A stretch of 64,000 nt of DNA. Source: Trichobilharzia szidati. Its lineage: Eukaryota > Platyhelminthes > Trematoda > Strigeidida > Schistosomatidae. The notes under the pieces are model-generated. The model ran no database searches. It was not told where the DNA came from and saw only the letters and a program-made list of their open reading frames with translations. The translations under genes and the position numbers were made by a program. This document shows positions 1-10,905 of the stretch, piece after piece. The stretch covers positions 7,636,804 through 7,700,803 of the forward strand of contig OX235277.1 in NCBI GenBank assembly GCA_944472155.2, written 5' to 3'. Each line of letters begins with the position of its first letter. Position 1 is the first letter of the stretch.

Positions 1-99
1 GTGTTTGCGGCGTATCCTGAAGTTTGTGGAAGCCTTAACAGTGAGGAAGTTTATACTACCTGTATGCCTTCAAAAACAATTCGTCATCACATTAAACTT

Positions 100-400
100 T
101 CCTTGGTGAACTTGGTTTTGATAACGGCCAGGGCAGATGTAGTATTACCTCTCTTATTTGGTTTAGTGATCTTCATTGTTATTTTAACATTCAAAATGTC
201 CTTTTGACTTGACCTAAGTAGTCTATTTTCTCACCTCTTAACTCTTTATTAATTTCATATATATTCCTATGACAAGTCAGTGTGTGATCAGATTGTTCGA
301 AATGTGTGTTGCGCAAATACAACATTACACGATTTAGACAAATGATGTCTTCTTATTGCTTTATCTAAATTCATAAAAGGAACTGATTGTTTTAAGTAAG
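100..400 (+). repeat. Dispersed repeat X, copy 1
   Basis: About 300 bp shared with 3540-3790 on the same strand and, inverted, with 21060-21215. Shared blocks include 'ttaactctttattaattt' and 'gattgttcgaaatgtg'. AT-rich and non-coding. It lies next to PLE endonuclease remnants here and at 20.3-20.9 kb, so it may be a PLE terminal repeat or UTR; that link is inference. Confidence 0.6.
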
Positions 401-514
401 TAGAATCAGTTTGAATTGAAATCATAATAAAATAGCAAAGTCAAAAGATGGTTGATTACAAGAGGAGGGGAAAATCCTTTGTAAAACTGAACGCATATCA
501 TGCAATTTATCACG

Positions 515-800
515 GCAAGCGGTCTTGGGGTGACGCACAGGTTGGGTTTGTTCAGATGAATTCCGATTGCCTCTACTGTATTCAAAAGTCGTACTCGTAT
601 AACATGTGAACCTTTATGGTTGAGAGAAATGCCATAAATAAATTTGAAAACTTTATTAGAATCAACCAGTATCAACGAGATGAGCTAGTAATGAACTTCG
701 TGTAGCTGTGTTTGAACCTTTGCTAAACCAAGATAGGAGGTGTCCAGAAATTTGACGATAAACTCACCCGATCGTAAGAACAATATTTAGAAGTAAATTT
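515..800 (-). pseudogene. PLE GIY-YIG endonuclease C-terminal remnant
   Basis: The minus strand encodes a broken stretch ending in the residues VFKFIYGI, then RVRLLNTVEAIGIHLNKPNL. This is the tail of the GIY-YIG nuclease seen in other PLE copies of this window (compare 39955-40440 and 15722-15905), including the conserved glutamate region (VEAIGIHL). The upstream half is frameshifted. No RT domain is present, so this is a 5'-truncated dead copy. Confidence 0.6.
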
Positions 801-1612
801 CACGACTCTTATGAACATCTTAAGCTGTCTTTAGAGAAAGACAAGCCTCAGAAGTAAAAATGCTGAGGATTCTTCTTCGTGCTTGCATAACGATGATTGT
901 GAGAGACACATTATGTGCAGTTGTCGTTTTTCTTCAACAAAATCACATGAAAGATAAATTGTCGTCATTTTCCATGCCACATAACTTCTATCGGCCTCCG
1001 CGTCAATTTTACTTAACACTGTGAACTGTGCATTCGAATATTACAGTGGTTAATCCACCTATCTATTCACCGAATGTCAAAATCTGTGTGGGATTGAATT
1101 AAGTTTTGAGTGACTGCTCGCATCAAAGTAGTAAAATTATTGTAGATAAGAGCTTGGTCATGTGCCACGTTAGTTGTCTGCCTTTATACAAAAGACTGAT
1201 TAAGCAAGTTTTTAGTAAAATTCTTTTCTTAGTTAGAAGGTGAACAGGATGAGTTAGATATGTTAGACTGTGAACTGATAATCAAAACGAGACACTGGGT
1301 GGTTAGATAGTGGTAATTATAGGCCACTGAAACATTCTTCTCATAAATACTCAGACTGTAATTCATCCCATCCAGAATCGGTGAAGGTAGGTTTACTTGG
1401 ATGCGTATATATAGTCGGTTCATGAGCTTAACTAGTGAGTAAGTCAGAAGATATAAATAATAGAATTAAACAAATAGAGAAAATATTACTAGTGCATGAA
1501 TAGTCACCAGAATTTAGTCAGAAATGTATGAAGAACCTTAGAAAAATGAAGATTAGTAGTGAAAATGACAAAAATAAGAAAGAAAATAATATAGAATTCA
1601 AGTGTTGGTTTG
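801..1612. other. No recognised feature
   Basis: AT-rich sequence with only short random ORFs. I see no element motif or gene structure. Confidence 0.5.
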
Positions 1613-1850
1613 TAGGGCTTGTGTTTGATTGGTTACAGGATTTCATTGTGAGCTGACATCGGTTAGAGAACCATTGGAAAACCAGCTAAAAGTACTGGAC
1701 ACATATATTAGTACTGGACACCTGTACTATCATTCTAGTTTGGGACTATACTTCAGTACGCACCCACCACAGGGGTTCGAACCCAGGAACTTCTAGTTAC
1801 ACGGCGAACTCGTAGACCATTAAGCCACGGGGACTTGATCCATTGTCCCA
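1613..1850 (-). mobile_element. SINE-B copy (tRNA-derived, hammerhead-bearing family)
   Basis: On the minus strand it reads: tRNA-like head with a B box (GGGTTCGAACC type at about 1774-1786), then a body with remnants of the hammerhead block, then the 3' body that mirrors 'gagctgacatcggttagagaacc' and the 'ccctacaaacc' end. The block around 'agtactggacacctgt' is partly duplicated at 1689-1725. The same family recurs at 10525, 17590, 40985, 41500, 48019 and elsewhere. Confidence 0.75.
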
Positions 1851-1984
1851 TGAAATCCAACTTCTGACATTAGGGTGCAGCAGGTAGTGTGTGAGGACTA
1901 ATACTCGCCGAAGATATTGACTAGTGGTCGAGCTATGTCGTGAATCGGAGGAAGTTGGAATTCATGGACTGCCCATCCGATCAG

Positions 1985-2075
1985 GTCCCAGTGGCTTAAT
2001 GGTCTACAAGCTAGCTGGCCTTGTAGCCAGAAGGTCCTGAGTCCTAGCCTGGTGAGTGCGAACCGATCGGGATCA
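1985..2075 (+). mobile_element. SINE-B head fragment
   Basis: Contains 'gtcccagtggcttaatggtctac', an A-box-like tRNA start, and a decayed B box. The 5' extension of SINE-B ('cgtgaatcgg..gaattcatgg') precedes it at 1935-1970. The 3' body is missing. Confidence 0.6.
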
Positions 2076-2434
2076 GTTAGATTATCGGAACATAAAAATT
2101 TAGCTATATACCTAGAATGACTGACCCTAACGAGTTAAATAACCTAGAAAAAAGCTCAGCCATTTCACTCGATTCACTTGCATGTTATCACCAAATAAGG
2201 TGAGTGGGGCAGAGGGAGATTACTAAAAAGTAATGGAGTTGGGTGGAAAAAGAGAGAGGTTATTCACTGAAACTTCGTTTATCGATTCAACACTGCACAA
2301 GTGCAATCGGAATGATGCAACGCCTATAACCGGACATGAAAAGTGACAACAAACAACAAATATAATAGACAAGATTTGTAGCTCAGGTGAATGATTTGCA
2401 ATTAAAAGTGTTCTCTGAGCTGGTTGGTTTAGTC

Positions 2435-2471
2435 GCGAAGCTCTCGTCGTCCTTCCGGACAACATCTTCAG
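2435..2471 (-). ncRNA. Hammerhead-like motif, inverted copy
   Basis: On the minus strand: CTGAAGA, extra T, stem GTTGTCC/GGACGAC with GGAA loop, then GAGA where GAAA is expected. The stem keeps pairing through a U-G wobble, but the GAAA core is damaged, so cleavage is unlikely here. Confidence 0.4.
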
Positions 2472-2489
2472 CGCCATATCTCTGAAATA

Positions 2490-2911
2490 ACAGCCAGAAT
2501 ACTGAAACCGTTAGATATGGATACAGCACACAAGCCAGTAAAATCGCATAATTCGATATTATGCAAACCAAAAGATCCAACAGAAAAAGGGGATAAAATT
2601 AACACCATCTACAAAATAAATTGTATGAACTGTAACAGACATTACATCGGTCAAAGTGGGCGTCCCCTTCGAATCAGAATCCAAGAACATAAATCAGCCG
2701 TGAAAAGACATGATATGTATTCTTTAGTATCAATGTATGGTCATCAGTTTGATTGGGATAATGTCGAAATCTAAGACAGAGGAAACACGAAAAGTGCCAG
2801 AGAATTCCAAGAAGCCTGGTACTCAAGCGAAAATGCGATTAACAAACACGTTAATATAGATGAAATATACCAATTAATAAAAAGTAAATCAGGTGACCAA
2901 AAAGTTTAAAA
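2490..2911 (+). pseudogene. GIY-YIG endonuclease of a Penelope-like element
   Basis: The frame reads a Cys-rich linker (INCMNCNRHYIGQSGRPL) whose HYIG stands for the YIG motif, then R and H residues (RIRIQEHKSAV), and after an in-frame TAA at 2772-2774 it continues through REFQEAWYS, which holds the expected catalytic glutamate, ending near 2908. In PLEs this nuclease nicks target DNA for RT priming. The nonsense codon and the lack of RT upstream make it a pseudogene. The methionine at 2517 is only the first ATG, not a demonstrated start. Confidence 0.7.
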
Positions 2912-3021
2912 TCCAACTGAATAGAAGATGGTCAATACATATGTGAAGATAGTAACCAGGAGACTCACTTACATAACGCATGAAGAAATTTAAATCATTT
3001 CACTTTGTGCTAAATATGGCG

Positions 3022-3062
3022 CTGAAGATGTTGTCCGGGAGGACAACGAAAGCTTCGCGACT
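3022..3062 (+). ncRNA. Hammerhead-like motif in PLE terminal repeat
   Basis: CTGAAGA (3022-3028) fits the hammerhead core CUGANGA; a single extra T follows; then a perfect 7-bp stem GTTGTCC/GGACAAC (3030-3036 with 3041-3047) closed by GGGA; then GAAA (3048-3051). Hammerheads in PLE terminal repeats are established. The extra base and the unclear stem III leave activity doubtful. Related copies: 2435-2471 (minus), 6430-6463, 39743-39775. Confidence 0.45.
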
Positions 3063-3104
3063 AAACCAACCAGCTCAGATAACACTTTTAATTGCAAAAC
3101 AACA

Positions 3105-3390
3105 AATGTAACAACAGAAGACTAAGGCCAGGCAACAGAACGTTTATTACGGAAAATCAACACATATTTATAGATTTTGATGTACATTATTGTAGGTTAA
3201 TGTTAGTAGAAAATACAGTCTGTTGATTGGTTGTTTCTCACAAAAAGTTAACCTTGCATCTCTTGTGGCTGTGTCAGTTCATCTATATGTTAACCGTATC
3301 CGCCTATCCATCTTGACCTTGTTTTCACATGACTAACATTGACCTCAATTACTGTCAACCAGTTTGGCTAGCAACCATCTCTCACCAAAC
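3105..3390 (+). repeat. Solo terminal repeat of PLE family 3
   Basis: Begins 'gtaacaacagaagac' and continues with 'ggccaggcaacag', a block found at both ends, in opposite orientation, of the element at 58764-60230. Here it stands alone, directly beside another PLE remnant. Confidence 0.6.
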
Positions 3391-3539
3391 AAGAAGTAGG
3401 ATTTTTATATGTATGACAAATCGTGAGGCTGTGTGACTAAATTGGTATGATTATAAGTGGCGCTAATTTATGTTCGAAAACTTGTCATCCAATTGTTAAT
3501 AATGCATCATTGTGCGATATTTGAAATCAACTCTTATTT
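3391..3539. other. No recognised feature
   Basis: Short AT-rich spacer between two repeats. Confidence 0.5.
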
Positions 3540-3790
3540 TGGTCTCCTTGGTCTCCATTGTTATTTTGACTTTCATTATGTACTTATATCTTGATCTTTC
3601 TAGTTTATTTTCCCACATCTTAACTCTTTATTAATTTCAAATATATTCCTACGACAAGTCCGTGTGTGTGTGATCAGACTGTTCGAAATGTGCCTTGAGC
3701 AAGTACAACAATACACGATTCAGACAAATCACGTCTTCTTATTGCTTTGTCTGAATTCATAAAGGGAACTAATTGTTTTAAAAGTTATTA
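3540..3790 (+). repeat. Dispersed repeat X, copy 2
   Basis: Same repeat as 100-400, nearly collinear over 250 bp, followed by an (AT)n run at about 3801-3832. Confidence 0.65.
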
Positions 3791-3832
3791 ATGGAATCAA
3801 TATATATATATATACTTATATATATATATATA

Positions 3833-4829
3833 CTTTAACAGGAGTTAAACAAGAGTGTTAGAGTTACACAATATGATAACTAATTAATTAAATGTATAAG
3901 TTGAAACAGGATGTAACATAGACATGACAGGAAGTGTAGTCTTACGTAAGAGCTCGAAAGAAATGCGAAACTTGCAAGGATATAAAAATAATAATAGAGA
4001 CTGTAGAAAACAATAGGCACGTCCCTATAATAGCAGAAGTGATTGATTATTTCCCCCCATTGTATAAAGTACCCTCGTTTCTCTACCTGTATAACTAGAG
4101 ATGCATTAATGTTGAGAAGAAAGTGACGTATTGTCTGTCTCTGAAGAGTTGTCCTTCACTTCGAAAATTACTTTCAAGTGTGGGGGGGGGGGGAGTTCAT
4201 TGAGGTAGAATGACCACTATCGATAAAGTCTTCAATAATCAAATTAACCAGGACGGTAAACTGATCGGTTTATTGGGATTTAGTTAGCGAATTCCTGTTT
4301 TTTATTCTCCTTGAATGTGCTGTCATTTGGTAACGATTGTACTAAGATTACTTGACTTTAGACAAAACTAATATACATGGGGATTCATTTTCTCCTGTTT
4401 CATATCAAGAGAAGAGAGACATTTAAAAAATGCCAACACAAATGCACAGTATCAAGTTTAATCGCCGACTAATATCAGCCGGAGAACTACTGAGAACCAG
4501 GGAATAGTTTAAAACCGCTGTTACAATCAAAACTGACTCGTTGTGGTCTGTAACCTCAGGACAACAACCTCCACATCCTACTGTATAGCTGCAAAACGCA
4601 CAGTTACAGAATGTCGACAACACAAGGCATGAATAATTACAATACACGTCAGATTGTATACAGGTCAAGGTCACAAATAATGGGTAGGGAGACGCCATAG
4701 GTGTGGGTAAGAAAGATAAAAGGAGAAAAACAAGGCAAAGAAGGGGTTGAAAATATTATGAAGTAAATTGGTCCCTGGTTCTAAATTGGATTACCAAGGC
4801 AGGTTTAAGGTGATAACAAATAACTTTTG
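3833..4829. other. No recognised gene; G run
   Basis: AT-rich, no element motif. A run of 12 G lies at about 4181-4192 and is a likely sequencing or slippage hotspot. Confidence 0.5.
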
Positions 4830-5175
4830 GACACATAAGACAGGTTTGAGTCTTTTTACGGCTAAGGCTTCAATGAATTTAAGTATGTGGCCCAAACTTG
4901 TTGTATGTATGGGCTTAAAGGCATTGTTGAAATCAACCTAACCTTATGACCTGTCTCTATAATGTGCTTCTCTGTAGATGATGTTGGACATCTATTTCCA
5001 GGGTCAGTTGTGTCTGGCGATTTCATTTGTTGTTACAGACACTTTGGAATGTGTTCTGTAGCCATAACCTGCAGAGATCGATGGGTCCTTCCTATGGCGA
5101 GCTAGCTAGGATGGTGGCCACATTGCAAACCTGACTGAATGATAGAATTCAGTCTACACCAAGGAAACAACTAGA
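4830..5175 (-). mobile_element. Degenerate PLE-like endonuclease remnant and shared repeat
   Basis: Minus-strand translation gives scrambled GIY-YIG-like pieces (about 4850-5105) without a clean frame. The stretch 5090-5175 ('ccacattgcaaacctgactga') recurs at 44280-44375, showing it is part of a dispersed repeat. Assignment to PLE is tentative. Confidence 0.35.
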
Positions 5176-6180
5176 CTCATCACACTAGTTCAATCAAAGT
5201 ACTCCCACAGATTCCTACAGAACTCCCATGCCATGTCTTCTCATTTCTTCGGCGAAATAGGACGCTATCCAAGCTTCGTACATTGTACAAACATTCCACA
5301 CCTCAATCCTTATATCTGCTTTAATCGAGAGAAAACAAATTAACTGACTGTCTTTCTGAAGGCTTTTACTAACCGGCGTCAGTGACTCTCCCCGATTCTG
5401 ACTAAGAACAGATTCGATTTTTTTTAATATTTTTGTCGTACATTTAAGTTTCTGCAACGATTAGATTGATTTTCCAGGCTGGCGTTGCTAGCCTGACCTC
5501 GAATCTTCCCCTTTTCTCAAGCTTAGAACTAGCTAGACAACTCATGAACTAATGAACTCAGCTTGATGAAATAGAGATAAAATTCAAAAGTAAACTAGAA
5601 ATCATTAGAAGAATTTGTGAATTTACTGTCCACACTCCTCCCCTCCTCCCCGCGGAATCACTACACCAGACAAATAAACTGCCAAATGACAGCTGTCTCT
5701 CTCCTTTTTTTTATCACAGTGTTTAACTATGCCTAACTTTAAATGAAATAGATTGCTGACAAAGGGCCTATTAGATAAAATAAATTTTTAAAAAATGTTA
5801 TTTGTTGTCCATTATGAAATGAAGTAGACATTTAAAAAAAACAATCAACAAACGAAGAGTTGTCTTCAAATGTTTGTTTATTCCCATTTTGACAGTTGCT
5901 TCATTCTGAAAAATGATTACTTGACGAGGATCGGAGTGAATAGAGAGCTGAGTTCGTTAGCGGAGGGGGGGGTTGGTGTGAGGGCAGTAAGCCTGAGTTA
6001 GACAGTCATCAAAAGATCATTACAAGTCACTTGTATTTCAAAATGATTGTCAAATTATATCTTTCTAGGATAATAGCAATAATAATAATAACTATCGAAT
6101 TTGTAATTTATAATTCAAGTGCATTTTAGCAGTGATAATGTTGCCAACAATTATAAAGTGAAGAGATAGGGAAAGGGTGT
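5176..6180. other. No recognised feature
   Basis: No coding or repeat signature seen; includes homopolymer-rich stretches and a G run near 5965. Confidence 0.5.
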
Positions 6181-6375
6181 CAGGTGGCACAGTGGTTAGG
6201 ACTCTCGCCGACCATGCACATGGTCCGGGGTTCGATCCCCTGCCGGCGCACACCCGATATCTATGGTCGGCCTGAAATTTGGGCTACCGATATCCATGCT
6301 GAAATTTCCATACTTGTACTGAAAATACGGTGTGGCATCAAGCTGTAATCAAAATAAAAAATAAAATAAAAAAAT
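6181..6375 (+). mobile_element. SINE-A, full-length copy
   Basis: A tRNA-derived head: A box in 'ggtggcacagtggttagg' and B box in 'ggggttcgatcccc', followed by a body ('atctatggtcgg', 'tgggctaccgatatcc', 'aaatacggtgtggcatcaag') and an A-rich tail with AAATAAA repeats. Other copies: 30790-30970, 31790-31960, 48355-48545 and 49540-49970, all on the minus strand. The anticodon arm is replaced by a short palindrome (ACCATGCACATGGT), so it is not a working tRNA. Confidence 0.85.
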
Positions 6376-6419
6376 ATGTCATTCATGAAGAAAGAATTCA
6401 AATAGGTTCACCTTGTATT

Positions 6420-6505
6420 AGAGCCTGTGCTGAAGTGATGTTGTCCAGGAGGACGGTGAAAGCTTCTTGATTGAATAAACCAGCTCAGAGAATACAATCA
6501 AATGA
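6420..6505 (+). repeat. PLE terminal-repeat fragment with hammerhead-like block
   Basis: Matches the arm at 3018-3102: 'gctgaag..gatgttgtcc', 'gaaagcttc', 'ccagctcagagaa'. The core has a two-base insertion after CTGAAG and a weaker stem (6430-6463), so it is decayed. Confidence 0.6.
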
Positions 6506-6594
6506 AAATTATGAATTCCTTGCCTCCAATGATAAAGTCAGTATCTATATGAATGATCGTCACTTACGTTTACCGTTAGAATTAGAAATTGGGT

Positions 6595-7352
6595 TTATTA
6601 TTATTATTGTTCCCTTGGTGTTCCTAGTGGAACATAGGGCTTCAACTACACGTCTCCACTTGCTTCTGTCTTCTGCTGTACTTTTCACCTGCATCCATGT
6701 TAGTCCATACTGTTTCAACTCCTCTTCACATGATCTCCTCCATGTCATCCTTGGACGTCCCACTCGCCGCTTCCATTTTACTGGTTCCACTCGAGCAATG
6801 GCCTGACGCGCGATGTCACCCTACGGCCTCCTCAGCGAGTGTCCAATCCATCTCCACTTTCTCCTGCCTATTTGTTAACCGATTGGTTCTTGTTTTGTTT
6901 GTTCCCATAGTTTCTTGTTGGTGATTCTTTCCGGCGGCCATCTGATCTTCAGTATAGAGCCAGCGAAGACAGTTGTTGATAAAGGTCTGCAACAGGCTGT
7001 TGGAAATATTCTTTGTGACCCGCCAAGTTTCTGATCCGTACGTATAGAAGAACTGACTCACTTGACGTGTGTATTGAAAATACGAATTTTGTTGTTGATG
7101 CTAAGTGACGAAGATTTCCAGATTGGTTTCAGGTTGATGAATGTGTTTCTCGCCTTCTCGATTCTCGATTTGACATCCTCGTCCGTCGGTTTCTCGTGTA
7201 GTTGAGACAATGCTCCCTAGATAAGTGAATGATGTAACCTCTTTCAAATCCATCCCGTTGATGGTGATTGGCGCTGTATGTTGTTGTTGTTGGTTGGTTG
7301 GTTATTTTCATAACCTCCGTCTTGTCTATGTTCACCTGCATTCTTGTCTTTG
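6595..7352 (-). mobile_element. RTE-like LINE, 3' half of the ORF
   Basis: Minus-strand pieces in order: QVNIDKTEVMKI (RT palm side), FYTYGSETWRVTK, FINNCLRWLYTEDQ, then KWKRRVGRPRMTWRR and WRRVVEALCSTRN at the C-terminus. This GRPR.TWRR ending and the short 3' end with an (ATT)n tail at about 6596-6610 are typical of RTE-clade LINEs such as schistosome SR2/Perere-3. The frame is shifted several times, and the 5' part with endonuclease and the YADD box is absent. Confidence 0.8.
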
Positions 7353-7514
7353 CTGCTTAGAAATTAGGTTTAGAATGTGGAATTATGAGTAAAGGTTTAG
7401 TGTCAGGTAATTTCAGTATAGGGAGATGAAGTTAGGTGATGGTAATGCTTTATGTGACTTGCGCTATAATTCTATGAAATATAAAAAATCACAGATTTGA
7501 CAATAACGTCAGAG

Positions 7515-7625
7515 ATTTTGATGTTGTTACTTGTGCTGAAGGCTGTACATTTTCACAAAGAATTTTAACGTAATCAAGGTATGTCTTCCTTTCTCGTTCC
7601 GATCCTAGCTGAATTTGAATTGCAT
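7515..7625 (+). repeat. Dispersed repeat Y, copy 1
   Basis: Shares 'ggctgtacattttcaca' and 'cctagctgaattt' with 9670-9778, about 110 bp, same strand. Function unknown; the second copy directly abuts a PLE 3' end. Confidence 0.5.
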
Positions 7626-8494
7626 ATCTTGCCTATATGCAGTCGACGTAAGTGAGAAAGACAAAGGCAGTCTGCTTAAATCGGTTGACTACCTAATTTG
7701 CCACAGCACACAGGATGTCGAATTTACTCAGTTATGTTTCTAAACAACAACATGTATTCATGTGTATTTGTGAATAGCTTCCAACAAACTTCCTTGGTCC
7801 GTCATAAAAGGGTCAAAAACGTCAGGAATCGGAGAATTTCTCATCCAAGATCAAGATGTGTGATGCGCAGTGTGATGTACCTTGAGACAAAATGTTCAGG
7901 GAAAGTCAACAACAGACGAACTAGCCGTAAATGTATCTGCAAAGCAAAATCTTTGTGCATAATCACGCTAATGTCTTATTAAACAAGGGATGCGTAACTT
8001 GTGTACACTTATTACAATCTCATGCATGCATCAAGTATTTTAAACTGACATTATTCAGCATAACTCAGAAATCCACCGATGTTTGCCTGATTAAAAAGCC
8101 TTTCTATTTTCACTCCTAGATTGCGGAGATATTGAATTTAAACTGGTGTGTTTATATGAAAAGGTGAGACATTCTGTCAACAGTTCAAAGAGGAAACAGT
8201 TGGAATAAGTGTACACATGCACTAAGGAAGACAGCCGCCCAACAATATTCCTAGCTGAAACCTGCACAGCAGTTGACATATGTGTATACTTGAAAAGACA
8301 AATGTACAGGGAAGTCGGTTGTGCAAACTGATGCCTAACTTAGGATGGCTATCCTGTAGAAATATCTTTCAACGGATTCTATAGTGGCGATTGTATTTAA
8401 ATATCATTTTAGACATAAGGTTATATATTTTCAATGGACCAGTCTACTGCAGAAGGTCTGATAATTATCAAACGGTTTTAATTGTTTATTTATT
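7626..8494. other. No recognised feature
   Basis: Short ORFs only, none with a recognisable domain. Confidence 0.5.
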
Positions 8495-9000
8495 ACTATT
8501 ATTATTTCCTTTAATTCCTACAGGAACATAGAGGGCTTCAGCCGTGCGTCTCCATTGCGTTCAGTTCTCTGCTAGAGTCTTCACCTGGCTCCAAGTCTAC
8601 CCACACGTTTTCATCTCCTCTTCACATGACCTCCTCCAAGTCACCCTTGCACTGACGACCAACTCGCCGCTTCACTTTCGGTTTCCATTCAAGGGCTTGT
8701 CTAGTGATGTCACTTGATGGTTTCCTCGGAGTATGGCCAATCCACCTCCACTTCTTCCTGCATATTTTTGTTGCATAATCAGTTGGTTGGTTCGCTCATT
8801 GCCAGAGATCTGTTGCTGATCTTTTCTGACCGGCCATGTGTTCTTAAGTATTGAGCAAAGACAACTGTTAATGAAGGTCTGTAGTTTGTTTGAGATGCTC
8901 TTTATGACGCGCAGTGCAAGTCTCTGATCCGTATAGTAAGTAGCACTGGCTACACATTGGAGTTGAAAATCCGGATCTTATTTTTCATGCTGAGTGCTGT
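8495..9000 (-). mobile_element. RTE-like LINE 3' fragment
   Basis: Minus strand, from an (ATT)n tail at 8495-8512 upward, shows the same C-terminal block as 6595-7352: the end that reads as gaagccctctatgttcct-like, a GRP/TW region and the GS(E)TW region near 8920-8950. Multiple indels; no continuous frame. Confidence 0.65.
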
Positions 9001-9669
9001 TTAACAAGTTAAGATACTACGATAACTTCATTCTTTGAATAAAGCTTTTGAAAATTCGAAGGCAGTTTTCCTCAAACCATCAAACCCCCGATGTTTTCAC
9101 TAGGGGGATGATAATGATACCAATTGCACTTGAATGTCAATTTCTTTGGTTTATCCAGTGTATTCTTTCACAATATGCAGTAATATGCAGTAAAATTTCT
9201 GTAGCCAAGCTGGTGCACCTTTTTCTCGAATAGATTTCTCCTTATGTAAGCAGCTATTTGTAGAGTCCATCCAAAAAGTTTCCCACAATATACATATGAA
9301 TAAGCCAATGGGTTCCTCTATCTCGGTATATTAATTTGAATCTTCGTCAAAAAACACTCATGCACCTGAACTATCTAATGCAGTTTCATAGTGACCATAG
9401 TGAAGCCGAACTTAAGTAAATCACGTGCAGAGAAAGGACAGTCGAAAAAGGCGACAAACATCATATTAAACAGATAAAGTTCCAGATTAGTTATGAGAAA
9501 TGACAGCTTACAAATTAAGTTTAAATGAAAATTGTAAGCAGTTCGGAAAGAATTTCAAGATGATCCCGGTAAAACCGGAAAAAAAATACTAAATGCAAAT
9601 AGTTTTCAGTTATTATCAGGTGTACGGAAAGTCAGTTTAGTCGACATTGTTAATTGGATGATCTTGCAT
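9001..9669. other. No recognised feature
   Basis: No coding or repeat signature seen. Confidence 0.5.
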
Positions 9670-9778
9670 TGGATATGATGTTGTTAATTGTGTTGAATGC
9701 TGTACATTTTCACACAGAATTCAATATAATCAACGCATGTCTTGCCTTCACGGTCCAATCCTAGCTGAATTTAACTTT
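9670..9778 (+). repeat. Dispersed repeat Y, copy 2
   Basis: Second copy of the repeat at 7515-7625. Confidence 0.5.
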
Positions 9779-9779
9779 T

Positions 9780-10525
9780 GAAGAAAATAAAAGACAAATT
9801 CAGCGAAGAAAATTTTCTTTATCGACGAAATCATCTTCACAGGCTGTACAGTCGTATTTCCTTTTACCAAAAATATAAAGTGGTCTATTATTGAGTAATA
9901 GCGGTGGGTGACATAATTGATATAATTACTCAGAAGTGGTTTTAGAAGTAAAAATTACAAGTTGTAAATTACGTGGTACTCTACGGCATAAGGATAGAAA
10001 TTTGATAAGGTTAAAATGGCTCTTGAGTGAGAATGAAGGTGGTAGTTGAGTGTCAATTTAACAAGAGTGAAGAGGGTGTGAAAATGTACAAAAGGAACAT
10101 ATGAGAGTGACAATAGTGAATTAATTGTTAAAGCAAAAGTAAACTAAGAGTAAAATTGAAAATTAAAAATGGAAAGAAAAAATCAAAATTTTTACAGGCA
10201 ACGACTAGTGAAGAGGTTAAGACCAAAGTAGAATAAAAGACTGGAAAAACTTTTCCTGTATACAGAGTTTGCGGTTGTATTGACGAATCGCCAGCGCCTC
10301 CACCATACACCAGTGCTGAAACCTGACTCCCTTTGTACCACTAGGCCTCACTTTGTAGATGATCTTGAAAGACGACTCTGGTGGAGCTGCGTGGCCTGAG
10401 TTCACCAAATGCTCGAGAATTGAGCTAGTAATTGTTTAGCATTGTCATTTTGCTAACCATGCCGGATAATGCTCAGAGATGAGTTTGGAAAGTGTGCGCT
10501 TTGTTTGGCCAATATAACTAGCTTC
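9780..10525 (-). mobile_element. PLE family 1, 3' end with GIY-YIG domain
   Basis: Minus strand: ASYIGQTKRTLSKL with the YIG motif (about 10505-10460), HYPAWL, then VNSGHAAP, FKIIYKVRP and VEALAIRQ with the catalytic glutamate (10408-10217). The non-coding 3' end at 9785-9850 contains 'gcgaagaaaattttcttt' and 'ggctgtac', also present at the 3' end of the PLE at 50649-52851. The RT half is missing, with frame breaks near 10410-10430. Confidence 0.75.
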
Positions 10526-10735
10526 ACACGAGGTGGCCCAAAGAGGCAGGTTCTGGGTTCGAACCCCTTTGCTAGGTGCGTACTACCGATGATTCCCAAA
10601 CCAGGATCAAACAGCTGTCCAGTACTCCCTACTTGTTTTCAATGATTCTCTAGCTGATATCAATCCGTGATCAACTCGTAGAAACAAAACTTACCCCTAC
10701 AAACCAACTATAGAACATAGTTATTCATTTAGATT
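10525..10735 (+). mobile_element. SINE-B copy
   Basis: Starts inside the tRNA-like head ('ggttctgggttcgaacccc', B box), then a decayed hammerhead block ('accgatgattcccaaaccaggatcaaacagctgtccagt') and the 3' body ending 'cccctacaaacca'. Inserted at or near the YIG region of the PLE to its left. Confidence 0.75.
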
Positions 10736-10739
10736 CCTC

Positions 10740-10905
10740 CAGCTGATTGTGACTGATGATTATTGTTGGCGTTGGTTAGGCATCTTTACCATTTCGGTCT
10801 TTTCCATGTTTATTAAAAGTCCTGTCTTAGCTGCTTGCAACTTCTGCCAACTTTTTGGTTTTAACCCTTAGATCTTCGAGCTCATGTGACATTAGACATA
10901 AATCA
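10740..10905 (-). mobile_element. RTE-like LINE, internal RT fragment
   Basis: Minus strand reads DLCLMSHELEDLRVK, the segment just after the RT catalytic DD of RTE LINEs (compare SHKIEDLQVK at 13672-13701), then a decayed NKHGKDRNGKD. Confidence 0.55.

Larger units (their letters stand above)
2398..3102 (+). mobile_element. Penelope-like element remnant flanked by inverted terminal repeats
   Basis: A GIY-YIG coding segment (2490-2908) sits between two inverted copies of an approximately 85-bp repeat: the left arm at 2398-2480 (minus orientation) and the right arm at 3018-3102 (plus orientation). Both arms carry the hammerhead-like block described separately. PLEs are known for terminal repeats (pLTRs) in direct or inverted order. 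The RT domain is absent. Confidence 0.7.

Noticed and set aside
3801..3832. Regulatory significance of (AT)n and (ATT)n runs
   Set aside because: They are common microsatellites here; most ATT runs are simply LINE 3' tails.
6181..6245. tRNA gene at the head of SINE-A
   Set aside because: A and B boxes only; the anticodon arm is not functional and the same head recurs in several dispersed copies.
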